A stretch of 33,566 nt of DNA, from assembly GCA_045601405.1 (NCBI GenBank), contig JAZRZO010000079.1:1-33566 (forward strand), given 5' to 3'. The stretch is from RGIG5612 sp045601405 (GTDB lineage: Bacteria; Bacillota; Clostridia; Lachnospirales; Lachnospiraceae). The notes beneath the pieces were generated by a model. The model was not told where the DNA came from. It saw only the letters and a program-made list of their open reading frames with translations, and did not search any database. A program made the position numbers and the translations under genes. Shown here piece after piece: positions 9,115 through 16,143 of this stretch; position 1 is the stretch's first letter, and each line of letters starts with the position of its first letter.

Positions 9115-9176
9115 CGGATGAGGGGTGCAGTGCATATGAAATTTGCCATCCCGCCTCGAAGCATATATACTTCCGG
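9115..9176. repeat. Structured interspersed repeat, copy B (half element)
   Basis: These 62 nt match 8004-8065 at 60 positions in the same orientation. The copy contains the 5' arm (ATCCCGCC and GCATATATA) but lacks the 3' arm, so it cannot form the long hairpin. After position 9176 the similarity stops. Confidence 0.8.
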
Positions 9177-9210
9177 ACGACGGAGGGTTGCACTGTCTAA
9201 GGTTTCAATA

Positions 9211-9240
9211 TTGCTTGTAAAAATCGTAAGTATTTAGTAT
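9211..9240 (+). promoter_or_regulatory. Candidate promoter of the DUF1292 gene
   Basis: TTGCTT (9211-9216) and TAGTAT (9235-9240) are 18 nt apart in an AT-rich stretch, 37 nt upstream of the DUF1292 start. Confidence 0.35.
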
Positions 9241-9276
9241 TCTTTTACTGTAAAAATAATTTGAGGAGGAATACAA

Positions 9277-9594
9277 ATGTCTGAAAACTACACACACGAC
9301 CACGATAATGAATGCGGAAGTCAGGATGAGGTTTTAAAGATAACACTTGAGTTTGATGACGGAGAAGATGTGGTATGCGAGCCGCTCTTTATTTTTGACT
9401 TCGACGGAAAGGAATATATAGCGCTTGTGCCTTATGACGAGGAATCTGATGATGTCTATATCTACGCTTATAATGAGCTGGGTGATGATGAGTTTGAATT
9501 CCTGGACATAGACAGTGATGAGGAATTCGACAAGGTTGTTGCTGAGTTCGAAAGGATAATAGAAGAAGCAGAGAATGCTTCGGAAAATGAATGA
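9277..9594 (+). CDS. DUF1292 domain-containing protein (YrzB-like)
   Basis: This 105 aa very acidic protein is rich in Asp, Glu and Tyr. Its core alternates short strands (ITLEFDDGEDVVCEPLFIFD, then EYIALVPYDEES), the pattern of DUF1292. The family is common in Firmicutes, usually beside the yrrK/yrzL genes; here those neighbours are absent. Its role is unknown. A strong GAGGAGG site precedes the ATG. It may be cotranscribed with butyrate kinase 61 nt downstream, with a weak hairpin in between. Confidence 0.8.
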   Translation: MSENYTHDHDNECGSQDEVLKITLEFDDGEDVVCEPLFIFDFDGKEYIALVPYDEESDDVYIYAYNELGDDEFEFLDIDSDEEFDKVVAEFERIIEEAENASENE

Positions 9595-9606
9595 TATTGA
9601 TCACAG

Positions 9607-9633
9607 ACCCGCCCCGCATAAGTGGTGGGTTTA
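9607..9633 (+). terminator. Weak hairpin between the DUF1292 gene and butyrate kinase
   Basis: ACCCGCC (9607-9613) can pair with GGTGGGT (9624-9630) through one G-U pair, followed by only TT. This is too weak for a firm terminator. It could lower read-through or be a processing site. Confidence 0.25.
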
Positions 9634-9655
9634 AAGAAAAATGGAGGAGATAAGT

Positions 9656-10771
9656 ATGAGTGACTACAAGGTTTTAGCTATCAACCCGGGTTCAACATCC
9701 ACAAAGGTTGCGGTATTCAAAGGAGAAGAGAAGCTGTTTTCGGAGAATGTGGAGCATGGGTCCGATGATCTGGCGAAATTCAAGGAAGTTTCCGACCAGC
9801 TGGATTTTCGTTTTAATATGATAAGGGATATGCTGAAGGAAAATAACATTGACCTTTCAGACCTCGATGCGGTTGTCGGCCGCGGAGGCGGGCTGATGTC
9901 GTGCAACGGCGGTGTATATGCTATCAACGACACGCTGTTTGACCATGCGGTGCGCGGAGCAAACGGTGTTCAGCATCCGGCTCAGCTGGGCCCGCAGATA
10001 GCAAAGCTGTTTTCGGATGAATATGATTGTCCGGCATATGTTGTTAATCCGCCGGATACGGACGAGGCTATCCCTGAGGCGAGGATGACCGGCATCAAAG
10101 GCGTTTTAAAGCCGATGCATGTGCATGCGCTGAACCAGAAGGAAACTGCCATCGTTCATTCCAAGAAGATGGGTGTTAAGTATGAGGATATGAACTACGT
10201 TGTCTGCCATATCGGCGGAGGTACATCCATAGCAGCACACAGGAAGGGCAGGATGATAGACGGAAATGATATCGTAGGCGGTGACGGCCCGATGACGCCG
10301 ACCCGCTCAGGGAGCATAACCGTGGCAAATATTGTTGACTATATCTTTGATAACGGATTAGATAAAAAGGCAGCCAAGGCGCTCGCGACAAAGACGGGCG
10401 GATTCATCAATCTGCTCGGCACGAACGACGCAAGGATAGTTGCCGCGATGGCAAAAGACGGCAATAAGTTTGCCGGGCTTGTTTGGAAAACAATGATTTA
10501 CCAGTGCGTAAAGCAGATAGGCGCAATGGCCGCTGCTTTGCACGGCAAGGTAGACGCCATCCTTATGGGAGGCGGAATGGTGCATAACGAGGAACTCGTA
10601 GAAAGCATTAAGGAAGCCTGCGGATTCATTGCTCCGGTGTATGCATACCCGGGTGAATTCGAGATGGAGGCTATGGCATCCGGTGCGGCAAGAGTGCTTA
10701 ACGGCGAGGAAGAGGCGAAGACCTATACGGGCGAACTTACGTATGATATAAACGATTTTATCGGCGAATAG
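9656..10771 (+). CDS. buk: Butyrate kinase
   Basis: This 371 aa member of the acetate/butyrate kinase (ASKHA) family phosphorylates butyrate reversibly. In fermenting clostridia it makes ATP from butyryl phosphate. The N-terminal VLAINPGSTSTKVAVF phosphate-binding loop, a GRGGGLM segment, VCHIGGGTS and GGDGPMTPTRSG are all typical. I chose ATG 9656 because GGAGGAG sits just before it; ATG 9641 would place that site inside the gene. The usual partner ptb (phosphotransbutyrylase) is not adjacent. A structured repeat and a separate terminator follow the stop. Confidence 0.92.
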   Translation: MSDYKVLAINPGSTSTKVAVFKGEEKLFSENVEHGSDDLAKFKEVSDQLDFRFNMIRDMLKENNIDLSDLDAVVGRGGGLMSCNGGVYAINDTLFDHAVRGANGVQHPAQLGPQIAKLFSDEYDCPAYVVNPPDTDEAIPEARMTGIKGVLKPMHVHALNQKETAIVHSKKMGVKYEDMNYVVCHIGGGTSIAAHRKGRMIDGNDIVGGDGPMTPTRSGSITVANIVDYIFDNGLDKKAAKALATKTGGFINLLGTNDARIVAAMAKDGNKFAGLVWKTMIYQCVKQIGAMAAALHGKVDAILMGGGMVHNEELVESIKEACGFIAPVYAYPGEFEMEAMASGAARVLNGEEEAKTYTGELTYDINDFIGE

Positions 10772-10775
10772 CAAA

Positions 10776-10919
10776 GCCTCCCCCCTTTTTTTTTCGTCGG
10801 GGAGAGGCCGAAGTCGATACCTCGTGTGAGATCTGCTATCCCGCCTCACTGCATATATATCCGTGTGACGATTGCCGGGTTAGTCACACCTCGATATATA
10901 TGCAATGGGCGGGATTTTT
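10776..10919. repeat. Structured interspersed repeat, copy C
   Basis: A GCCTC/GAGGC hairpin with a T-rich loop (10776-10808) is followed by a long hairpin. Its stems are ATCCCGCC 10838-10845/10908-10915, TGCATATATAT 10850-10860/10894-10904 and GTGTGAC 10863-10869/10883-10889, around a 13-nt loop resembling that of copy A. The top stem differs from copy A by two compensated pairs. A run of Ts follows the 3' arm at 10915-10919, so this copy may also work as a terminator for buk. Confidence 0.75.
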
Positions 10920-10943
10920 GCTTTACTTTCTTCCGGAGATCCG

Positions 10944-10984
10944 AGGGATTAACAACCACAGGTTGTTGATCCCTTGTTTTTTTT
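10944..10984 (+). terminator. Intrinsic terminator downstream of butyrate kinase
   Basis: GGGATTAACAACC and GGTTGTTGATCCC form a 13-position stem (one G-T wobble) around an ACA loop, followed by CTTG and eight Ts. This is a strong Rho-independent terminator on the plus strand. Confidence 0.85.
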
Positions 10985-10995
10985 GAATTCTCATA

Positions 10996-11220
10996 TTGTA
11001 TCCCCGCCAATATACTTATATCAGAAATAAAATCGGAGGCGAAACCGCTGAGATTGCTGACGGCAGATTTGACGGAAAGAATTTCTCATATTCGATCACG
11101 ATCAAAACAGCAGTAGGCGAGATGACAAAAGAACTCTCAGGAGTACTCGAGGGTGATAAGATCACCGGCAAGTCAAAGAACGGAATGGGAGAGTTTGATG
11201 TGGACGGCGTAAGGGAGTGA
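10996..11220 (+). pseudogene. Fragment of a repeat-domain protein (decayed C-terminal piece)
   Basis: An open stretch of about 74 codons has only a TTG start and no ribosome binding site. It directly follows a terminator. The visible sequence contains DGRFDGKNFSYSITIKTAVG and then SGVLEGDKITGKSKNGMGEF. This strand-turn pattern of DGxxxGxxF/GxxxGDKIxGK units resembles C-terminal modules I recall on some anaerobe oxidoreductases and hydrolases. The reading frame is likely a remnant whose N-terminal part was lost, rather than a free-standing gene. The LysR regulator downstream, on the opposite strand, could once have controlled the intact gene. Confidence 0.5.
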
Positions 11221-11256
11221 TAACGTTGAATTTTCTGTCAGAGCACTGAGGGATCA

Positions 11257-12150
11257 CTATAACTTATAATTGTCCCGGGTCTTTTTTATGAATTCAAAAA
11301 CCTTTTTCACATCGGGATTTTTGTTGGACTTGCTGATCGCGCACATAGTGCGGAAATTAAACTTATATTTATCAGGAAGCCCAAAACAGACAAAACGGCT
11401 GTGCTGATAGTCGTTGAAGGCAAGAGGAAAGACTGCGTAAGTCTTTCCTTTTTCAAGCTCCATCAGCATTGTGTCAAAATTCTTTACCATGACACGGTCT
11501 TTGGTTTTAATCCTTCTGTAAAAGCTGTTGAACTCATATGGGTCGTGTTTGATAAGGAGCAGAATGGAGCCTTCACGCATATCAAGCTCACTTATCTCCT
11601 TCTTTTTATCCTTCACCCACTGATGTTTTTCGGAAACAACTATATTGGCCGGCATGGTCTTGAAATTCACAGTCTCGCATCCGAGCCAGTCTTCGAAGTC
11701 AGGGGCGTTGGTCAGCGCCATATCTATCTCGCCGCTTTTTACCCGGTCGCGCAGCCCGTCCATATTGTCAGTGATGATCTCAAAGTCAATATCGGGAAAT
11801 TTAGCCACAAGCGAGGTAATGACAGGATTTAAAAACTCATTGCGGGGAAGGGGAGCAAAAAGGCCAACATTTATGCTCCTGTTCCTGCCGCTGATATTTC
11901 TGCGGACCGTGTTAATGGTTTCGTCGTAATGAGTCTTAAGCGCCGCGAAAGCTTCCCGGCACATCTCTCCGTCCTCTGTCAGAGCAACGGAACGAGTGGT
12001 GCGGTCAAAAAGACGGGTCTCCAGCTCCTCCTCCAGGATATTGATCTGCTTTGTAAGGGCCTGGGAAGAAATACACAGCTCCATAGCGGCTTTTGAATAA
12101 TTCAGTTTTTCGGCAAGTACCAGAAAGTACTCAATGCGTCTGAACTCCAT
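11257..12150 (-). CDS. LysR-family transcriptional regulator
   Basis: This 297 aa regulator has an N-terminal winged helix-turn-helix at residues 1-60 (MEFRRIEYFLVLAEKLNYSK, then AAMELCISSQALTKQI). A linker helix and a periplasmic-binding-protein-like effector domain from about residue 90 follow. Length is typical. LysR proteins usually control a divergent neighbour; here the divergent side is the S10 leader 48 nt away, while the fragment at 10996-11220 lies downstream. The target is unknown, and the true partner gene may have been lost. The start is the ATG at 12150 in an AT-rich stretch without a strong Shine-Dalgarno. Confidence 0.9.
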   Translation of the reverse strand: MEFRRIEYFLVLAEKLNYSKAAMELCISSQALTKQINILEEELETRLFDRTTRSVALTEDGEMCREAFAALKTHYDETINTVRRNISGRNRSINVGLFAPLPRNEFLNPVITSLVAKFPDIDFEIITDNMDGLRDRVKSGEIDMALTNAPDFEDWLGCETVNFKTMPANIVVSEKHQWVKDKKKEISELDMREGSILLLIKHDPYEFNSFYRRIKTKDRVMVKNFDTMLMELEKGKTYAVFPLAFNDYQHSRFVCFGLPDKYKFNFRTMCAISKSNKNPDVKKVFEFIKKTRDNYKL

Positions 12151-12197
12151 ACAGGGATTATAAACTTTAATTCACTAATATTCAATTTAAAAAAAGC

Positions 12198-12227
12198 TTG
12201 CATTAGGATGAACAACTATAGTAATAT
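12198..12227 (+). promoter_or_regulatory. Candidate promoter of the S10 operon
   Basis: TTGCAT (12198-12203) and TAATAT (12222-12227) are separated by 18 nt. This is the best promoter-like pair between the LysR start and rpsJ and implies a leader of about 320 nt. Confidence 0.45.
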
Positions 12228-12234
12228 AGCAAAG

Positions 12235-12554
12235 CTGCGACGAAAAAGCGCGGATACATGAAGTTGCTGCAGAACAAGCAGGTAATTCATGTGGAGCAAA
12301 AGTCGGAAAACCCGGCAAATCGTCGATGTACATTACAGTCCGCCAATAGGGGCGGAGACGACGTGTATGAAGCGTAACAAAAGCCGACCGGCCATAAGAT
12401 ATGGCGCCGAAGGCGGAGCGGATGCTTGCGAGCGGTATGGTCACGGCGGAAACTTTAATATTGGCTGTTTCATTATGCCAATTTTTTGTGCGAAAATACG
12501 CGACACACACGGGAGAGTGTACAGAACAAAAAATCATTTTCAGGAGGATATTAA
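12235..12554 (+). promoter_or_regulatory. Long structured 5' leader of the ribosomal operon
   Basis: About 320 nt without a convincing ORF precede rpsJ. Visible pairings include CGTCG 12321-12325/CGACG 12359-12363 enclosing TCCGCC 12339-12344/GGCGGA 12351-12356. Near the 3' end ATTGGC 12460-12465 pairs with GCCAAT 12477-12482 just before a run of Ts. Such a leader fits feedback control by a ribosomal protein, as L4 does for the S10 operon in Enterobacteria; the ligand here is unknown. Confidence 0.5.
12460..12487 (+). terminator. Candidate leader attenuator before rpsJ
   Basis: A 6-bp stem ATTGGC/GCCAAT with an 11-nt loop is followed immediately by TTTTT. It is AU-rich and modest, which suits a conditional attenuator more than a full terminator. 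Confidence 0.4.
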
Positions 12555-12872
12555 ATGGCAAAACAGATTATGAGGATAACCCTCAAGGCCTATGATCACA
12601 AGCTTATCGATCAGTCGGCCGCAAGGATCATCGAGACCTTAAAGAAAAACGGAGCGCAGGTAAGCGGTCCGGTCCCGCTTCCTACGAAAAAGGAAGTTAT
12701 TACCATATTAAGAGCTGTTCACAAGTACAAGGATTCACGTGAACAGTTCGAACAGAGAACTCACAAGAGGATCATTGATGTTACAGCGCCCACTCAGAAA
12801 ACAATGGAGGCATTATACAGGCTCGATCTGCCGGCAGGGGTATATGTAGACATCAAGATGAAGGAGCAGTAA
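12555..12872 (+). CDS. rpsJ: 30S ribosomal protein S10
   Basis: This 105 aa protein is the first gene of the S10 operon. It opens MAKQIMRITLKAYDHKLIDQ and carries the family's SGPVPLPTKKEVITILRA loop. S10 lies in the head of the small subunit and as NusE joins antitermination complexes with NusB. CAGGAGG precedes the ATG with good spacing. A 400-nt stretch upstream holds the leader. rpsL, rpsG, fusA and tuf do not precede it as in many Firmicutes, where LysR stands instead. Confidence 0.97.
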   Translation: MAKQIMRITLKAYDHKLIDQSAARIIETLKKNGAQVSGPVPLPTKKEVITILRAVHKYKDSREQFEQRTHKRIIDVTAPTQKTMEALYRLDLPAGVYVDIKMKEQ

Positions 12873-12919
12873 ACAGCGAACTGTTTTTTCTATATAGAAC
12901 GCCATGCGCGTTCCGCTGT
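12873..12919 (+). promoter_or_regulatory. Structured rpsJ-rplC spacer with competing hairpins
   Basis: ACAGCGAAC (12873-12881) can pair with GTTCCGCTGT (12910-12919) with one bulged C. GAACGC (12897-12902) can instead pair with GCGTTC (12908-12913). Both use the same GTTC, so they exclude each other. The structure sits just before the rplC ribosome binding site. Confidence 0.35.
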
Positions 12920-12942
12920 AGTATAACAGGAGGTTAAACGAT

Positions 12943-13572
12943 ATGAAGAAAGCTATATTGGCAACAAAGGTCGGAATGACCCAGATCTTCTCGGAAGACG
13001 GGGTGCTCACACCGGTAACTGTTCTTCAGGCAGGTCCGTGTGTTGTCACTCAGGTTAAAACAGAAGAAACAGACGGATATGAGGCGGTTCAGGTCGGCTT
13101 TATCGACAAGAGGGAAACTCTTGTAAACATGCCGGACAGAGGCAAGTTTGACAAGGCGGATATTCCCTACAAGAGATTCGTAAGAGAATTCAGGCTTGAA
13201 AATGCTGCTGAGTATCAGATCAAGGACGAGATCAAAGCAGATATCTTTGAAGCAGGCGACAAGATCGATGTCAGCGCTGTTTCAAAAGGTAAGGGCTTTC
13301 AGGGTGCGATCAAGAGATTCGGTCAGCACAGAGGCCCCATGAAACACGGAAGTAAATACCACAGACACGCAGGCTCCAACGGTTCCGCGTCAGATCCCTC
13401 AAGAGTATTCAAGGGTAAGCATATGCCGGGACAGATGGGCGCAAAGAGAGTTACGATCCAGAATCTCGAAGTGGTAAGAGTAGATGCGGAAGACAACCTT
13501 ATCCTGGTCAAGGGCGCGGTTCCCGGACCGAAGAAGGCGCTGGTTGAAGTACGCGAAGCTGTTAAAGCGTGA
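12943..13572 (+). CDS. rplC: 50S ribosomal protein L3
   Basis: This 209 aa protein has the start MKKAILATKVGMTQIF and the conserved central extension with RFGQHRGPMKHGSKYHRHAG (about residues 126-145), which reaches towards the peptidyl transferase centre and is the site of Gln methylation by PrmB in other bacteria. CAGGAGG precedes the ATG. The 70-nt gap after rpsJ is longer than most here and can fold. L3 helps start 50S assembly by binding the 3' domain of 23S rRNA. Confidence 0.97.
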   Translation: MKKAILATKVGMTQIFSEDGVLTPVTVLQAGPCVVTQVKTEETDGYEAVQVGFIDKRETLVNMPDRGKFDKADIPYKRFVREFRLENAAEYQIKDEIKADIFEAGDKIDVSAVSKGKGFQGAIKRFGQHRGPMKHGSKYHRHAGSNGSASDPSRVFKGKHMPGQMGAKRVTIQNLEVVRVDAEDNLILVKGAVPGPKKALVEVREAVKA

Positions 13573-13598
13573 TCGGAAAGGGAAAGGAGGAAGTTCAG

Positions 13599-14222
13599 AT
13601 GTCTAAAGTATCTGTTTACAATATGAAAGGCGAGAGCATCGGCGATATCGAATTGAAAAAAGAAATATTCGATGTGCCGGTAAATGAGCATCTGATGCAC
13701 ATGGCAGTTGTTGCACAGCTTGCCAACAGGCGTCAGGGAACACAGAGCGCCAGGACCCGTTCCGAAGTTCGCGGCGGCGGAAAGAAACCGTGGAGACAGA
13801 AAGGTACAGGTCACGCGCGTCAGGGTTCCATCAGAGCTCCGCAGTGGACAGGCGGCGGTGTTGTATTTGCGCCTAAGCCACGTGACTACGAAATAAGATT
13901 AAACAAAAAAGAAAAGAGGCTGGCTCTTAAGTCTGCACTCGCGTCAAGGCTTGCTGAGGAAAAGATCTTCGTTATCGACGAGCTTAAGACAGGCGAGGCT
14001 AAGACCAAGATCATGGTTGAGCTTTTAAACGGACTGAATATAAGCAAGGCGCTTGTTGTTCTCAATAAAGAAAACGACAGGAACACTTATCTTTCAGCAA
14101 GGAACATCCCGGGTGTTCTTACAGCTCTTCCGAACACGATCAATGTATTCGATATCTTAAAATACGATGCATTTGTTGTTGACAAGGCGGCCCTTGCAGA
14201 AATAGAGGAGGTGTATGCATAA
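13599..14222 (+). CDS. rplD: 50S ribosomal protein L4
   Basis: This 207 aa protein starts at ATG 13599 (MSKVSVYNMKG) behind AAAGGAGG. An in-frame ATG at 13569 overlapping rplC would swallow that site. The internal loop RSEVRGGGKKPWRQKGTGHA and then RQGS (about residues 52-75) lines the exit tunnel. In E. coli L4 also represses its own operon; whether it acts on the long leader here is not shown. Its stop is immediately followed by the rplW ATG. Confidence 0.96.
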   Translation: MSKVSVYNMKGESIGDIELKKEIFDVPVNEHLMHMAVVAQLANRRQGTQSARTRSEVRGGGKKPWRQKGTGHARQGSIRAPQWTGGGVVFAPKPRDYEIRLNKKEKRLALKSALASRLAEEKIFVIDELKTGEAKTKIMVELLNGLNISKALVVLNKENDRNTYLSARNIPGVLTALPNTINVFDILKYDAFVVDKAALAEIEEVYA

Positions 14223-14522
14223 ATGGCAGATATTAAATATTATGACGTAATATTAAAACCCGTCATTTCCGAAAAAAGCATGGATCAGATGGCTGAAAGA
14301 AAATACACCTTCCTGGTACATGTCGATGCCAACAAGGCACAGATCAAAGAAGCTGTTGAAAAAATGTTCGAGGGAACCAAGGTTGAAAAGGTAAATACCA
14401 TGAACAACCACCCGAAGACAAGAAGGCGCGGACGTATCACAGGTCAGACAGCAAAGACTAAAAAGGCGATCGTTCAGCTTACGCCGGACAGCAAGGATAT
14501 TGAGATCTTTGAAGGCCTGTAA
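14223..14522 (+). CDS. rplW: 50S ribosomal protein L23
   Basis: This 99 aa protein opens YYDVILKPVISEKSM, the usual L23 N-terminus, and carries the loop NNHPKTRRRGRITGQ. L23 sits at the tunnel exit and docks trigger factor and SRP. The ATG directly follows the rplD stop, and its GGAGG site lies within rplD, so translation is coupled. Confidence 0.96.
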   Translation: MADIKYYDVILKPVISEKSMDQMAERKYTFLVHVDANKAQIKEAVEKMFEGTKVEKVNTMNNHPKTRRRGRITGQTAKTKKAIVQLTPDSKDIEIFEGL

Positions 14523-14592
14523 AAAGCGCTTCAAAGAAACTATACGCAGGTCAAGCGTGATAACAAAAGACAAAGATTGAAAGGAGACCATA

Positions 14593-15435
14593 ATGGGAAT
14601 CAAAACATTTAACCCATATACGCCTTCCAGAAGACAGATGACAGCCCTTGACAAGAAGGAGATCACAAAGAAAACGCCCGAAAAGGCACTCCTTAAGGTC
14701 GGCAAAAAGAATGCGGGCCGCAACAATCAGGGGAAGATTACTGTAAGACACCAGGGCGGCGGAACAAGAAGGCAATACAGGATAATTGATTTTAAAAGAA
14801 ACAAGGACGGAATCCCGGCAACAGTGGCCGGAATCGAGTACGATCCGAACAGAACGGCCAACATTGCGCTTCTGCACTATGCGGATGGAGAGAAGAGATA
14901 CATAATCGCTCCGTTAGGGCTTACAGACGGCATGGTTGTTATGAACGGCCCCGAAGCGGAGGTTAAATTAGGCAACTGCCTTCCGCTTGCCAACATTCCG
15001 GTAGGTACAGAGATCCATAACATTGAGCTCTACCCGGGAAAAGGCGCGCAGCTTGTAAGGAGCGCGGGAAACTCCGCACAGCTCATGGCTAAAGAGGGCA
15101 AGTACGCAACACTCCGTCTCCCGTCAGGAGAGATGCGCATGGTTCCGATAATCTGCAGAGCCACAGTAGGGCAGGTTGGAAATGTTGAGCACGGCCTTGT
15201 TAACTACGGAAAGGCAGGCCGCAGGAGAAACATGGGTATCAGGCCTACAGTAAGAGGATCTGTTATGAACCCGAATGACCATCCGCACGGTGGTGGTGAA
15301 GGAAAGACCGGTATCGGTCGTCCGGGCCCGTGCACCCCATGGGGTAAACCGGCACTGGGTCTTAAGACCAGAAAGAAGAACAAACAGTCTAACAAACTCA
15401 TCATCCGTCGCCGTGATGGACGTAACATGAAGTAA
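14593..15435 (+). CDS. rplB: 50S ribosomal protein L2
   Basis: This 280 aa protein opens MGIKTFNPYTPSRRQMT. It carries GRNNQGKITVRHQGGG in the N-terminal part and the near-invariant HPHGGGEGKTGIGRPG towards the C-terminus, which includes the conserved His important for peptidyl transfer. AAAGGAGA precedes the ATG. A 70-nt gap after rplW contains no clear signal. Confidence 0.97.
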   Translation: MGIKTFNPYTPSRRQMTALDKKEITKKTPEKALLKVGKKNAGRNNQGKITVRHQGGGTRRQYRIIDFKRNKDGIPATVAGIEYDPNRTANIALLHYADGEKRYIIAPLGLTDGMVVMNGPEAEVKLGNCLPLANIPVGTEIHNIELYPGKGAQLVRSAGNSAQLMAKEGKYATLRLPSGEMRMVPIICRATVGQVGNVEHGLVNYGKAGRRRNMGIRPTVRGSVMNPNDHPHGGGEGKTGIGRPGPCTPWGKPALGLKTRKKNKQSNKLIIRRRDGRNMK

Positions 15436-15445
15436 GGAGGGTACC

Positions 15446-15721
15446 ATGGCAAGATCATTAAAAAAAGGTCCTTTTGCAGACGAAAGTTTGCTTAAGAAAA
15501 TAGATGCAATGAATAACGGTGGTGAAAAAAGCGTTATCCGCACATGGTCACGCCGTTCTACGATCTTTCCGAGTTTCGTAGGGCACACTATCGCTGTTCA
15601 TGACGGCAGAAGGCATGTCCCGGTATATATTACCGAGGATATGGTCGGCCACAAGCTCGGAGAGTTTGTTGCCACCAGGACCTACAGGGGACATGGCAAG
15701 GACGAAAAGAAGTCCAGATAA
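15446..15721 (+). CDS. rpsS: 30S ribosomal protein S19
   Basis: This 91 aa protein opens MARSLKKGPFADESLLKKID and contains RRSTIFPSFVGHTIAVHDGR, both hallmarks of S19, which binds with S13 in the head of the 30S subunit near the A-site. AAGGAGGG precedes the ATG, 10 nt after the rplB stop. Confidence 0.97.
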   Translation: MARSLKKGPFADESLLKKIDAMNNGGEKSVIRTWSRRSTIFPSFVGHTIAVHDGRRHVPVYITEDMVGHKLGEFVATRTYRGHGKDEKKSR

Positions 15722-15748
15722 GCAAAATTTCGAAAGGAGGTTTGATCC

Positions 15749-16135
15749 ATGGCAAAGGGACATAGATCACAAATCAAAAGAGAAAGAAATGCGAATAAAG
15801 ATACCAGACCGAGCGCAAAGCTTTCATTTGCAAGGATCTCTGTTACTAAAGCATGCTATGTGCTTGACGCTATCAGAGGTAAGAACGTGGATGAAGCTCT
15901 GGGTATCCTCGCATATAACCCGAGATACGGCGCGACCATCATCGAAAAGCTTGTAAAGAGCGCTGTTGCGAATGCGCAGAACAATAACGGAATGAATCCG
16001 GATGACCTTTACATAGCTGAGTGCTATGCGAACAAGGGTCCGACAATGAAACGAATCAGACCAAGGGCACAGGGCAGAGCCTACAGGATTGAAAAAAGGT
16101 TAAGCCACATTACAGTTGTGCTTGACGAAAGATAG
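15749..16135 (+). CDS. rplV: 50S ribosomal protein L22
   Basis: This 128 aa protein carries KLSFARISVTKACYVLDAIR near the N-terminus and the C-terminal hairpin with KRIRPRAQGRAYRI that reaches into the exit tunnel, where macrolide-resistance mutations arise in other species. AAAGGAGG precedes the ATG. It is slightly longer at the N-terminus than B. subtilis L22. Confidence 0.96.
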   Translation: MAKGHRSQIKRERNANKDTRPSAKLSFARISVTKACYVLDAIRGKNVDEALGILAYNPRYGATIIEKLVKSAVANAQNNNGMNPDDLYIAECYANKGPTMKRIRPRAQGRAYRIEKRLSHITVVLDER

Positions 16136-16143
16136 GAGGGCAT

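Noticed and set aside
9641..9655. ATG 9641 as the butyrate kinase start
   Set aside because: The GGAGGAG ribosome site would fall inside the gene, and the product from 9656 matches the family N-terminus.
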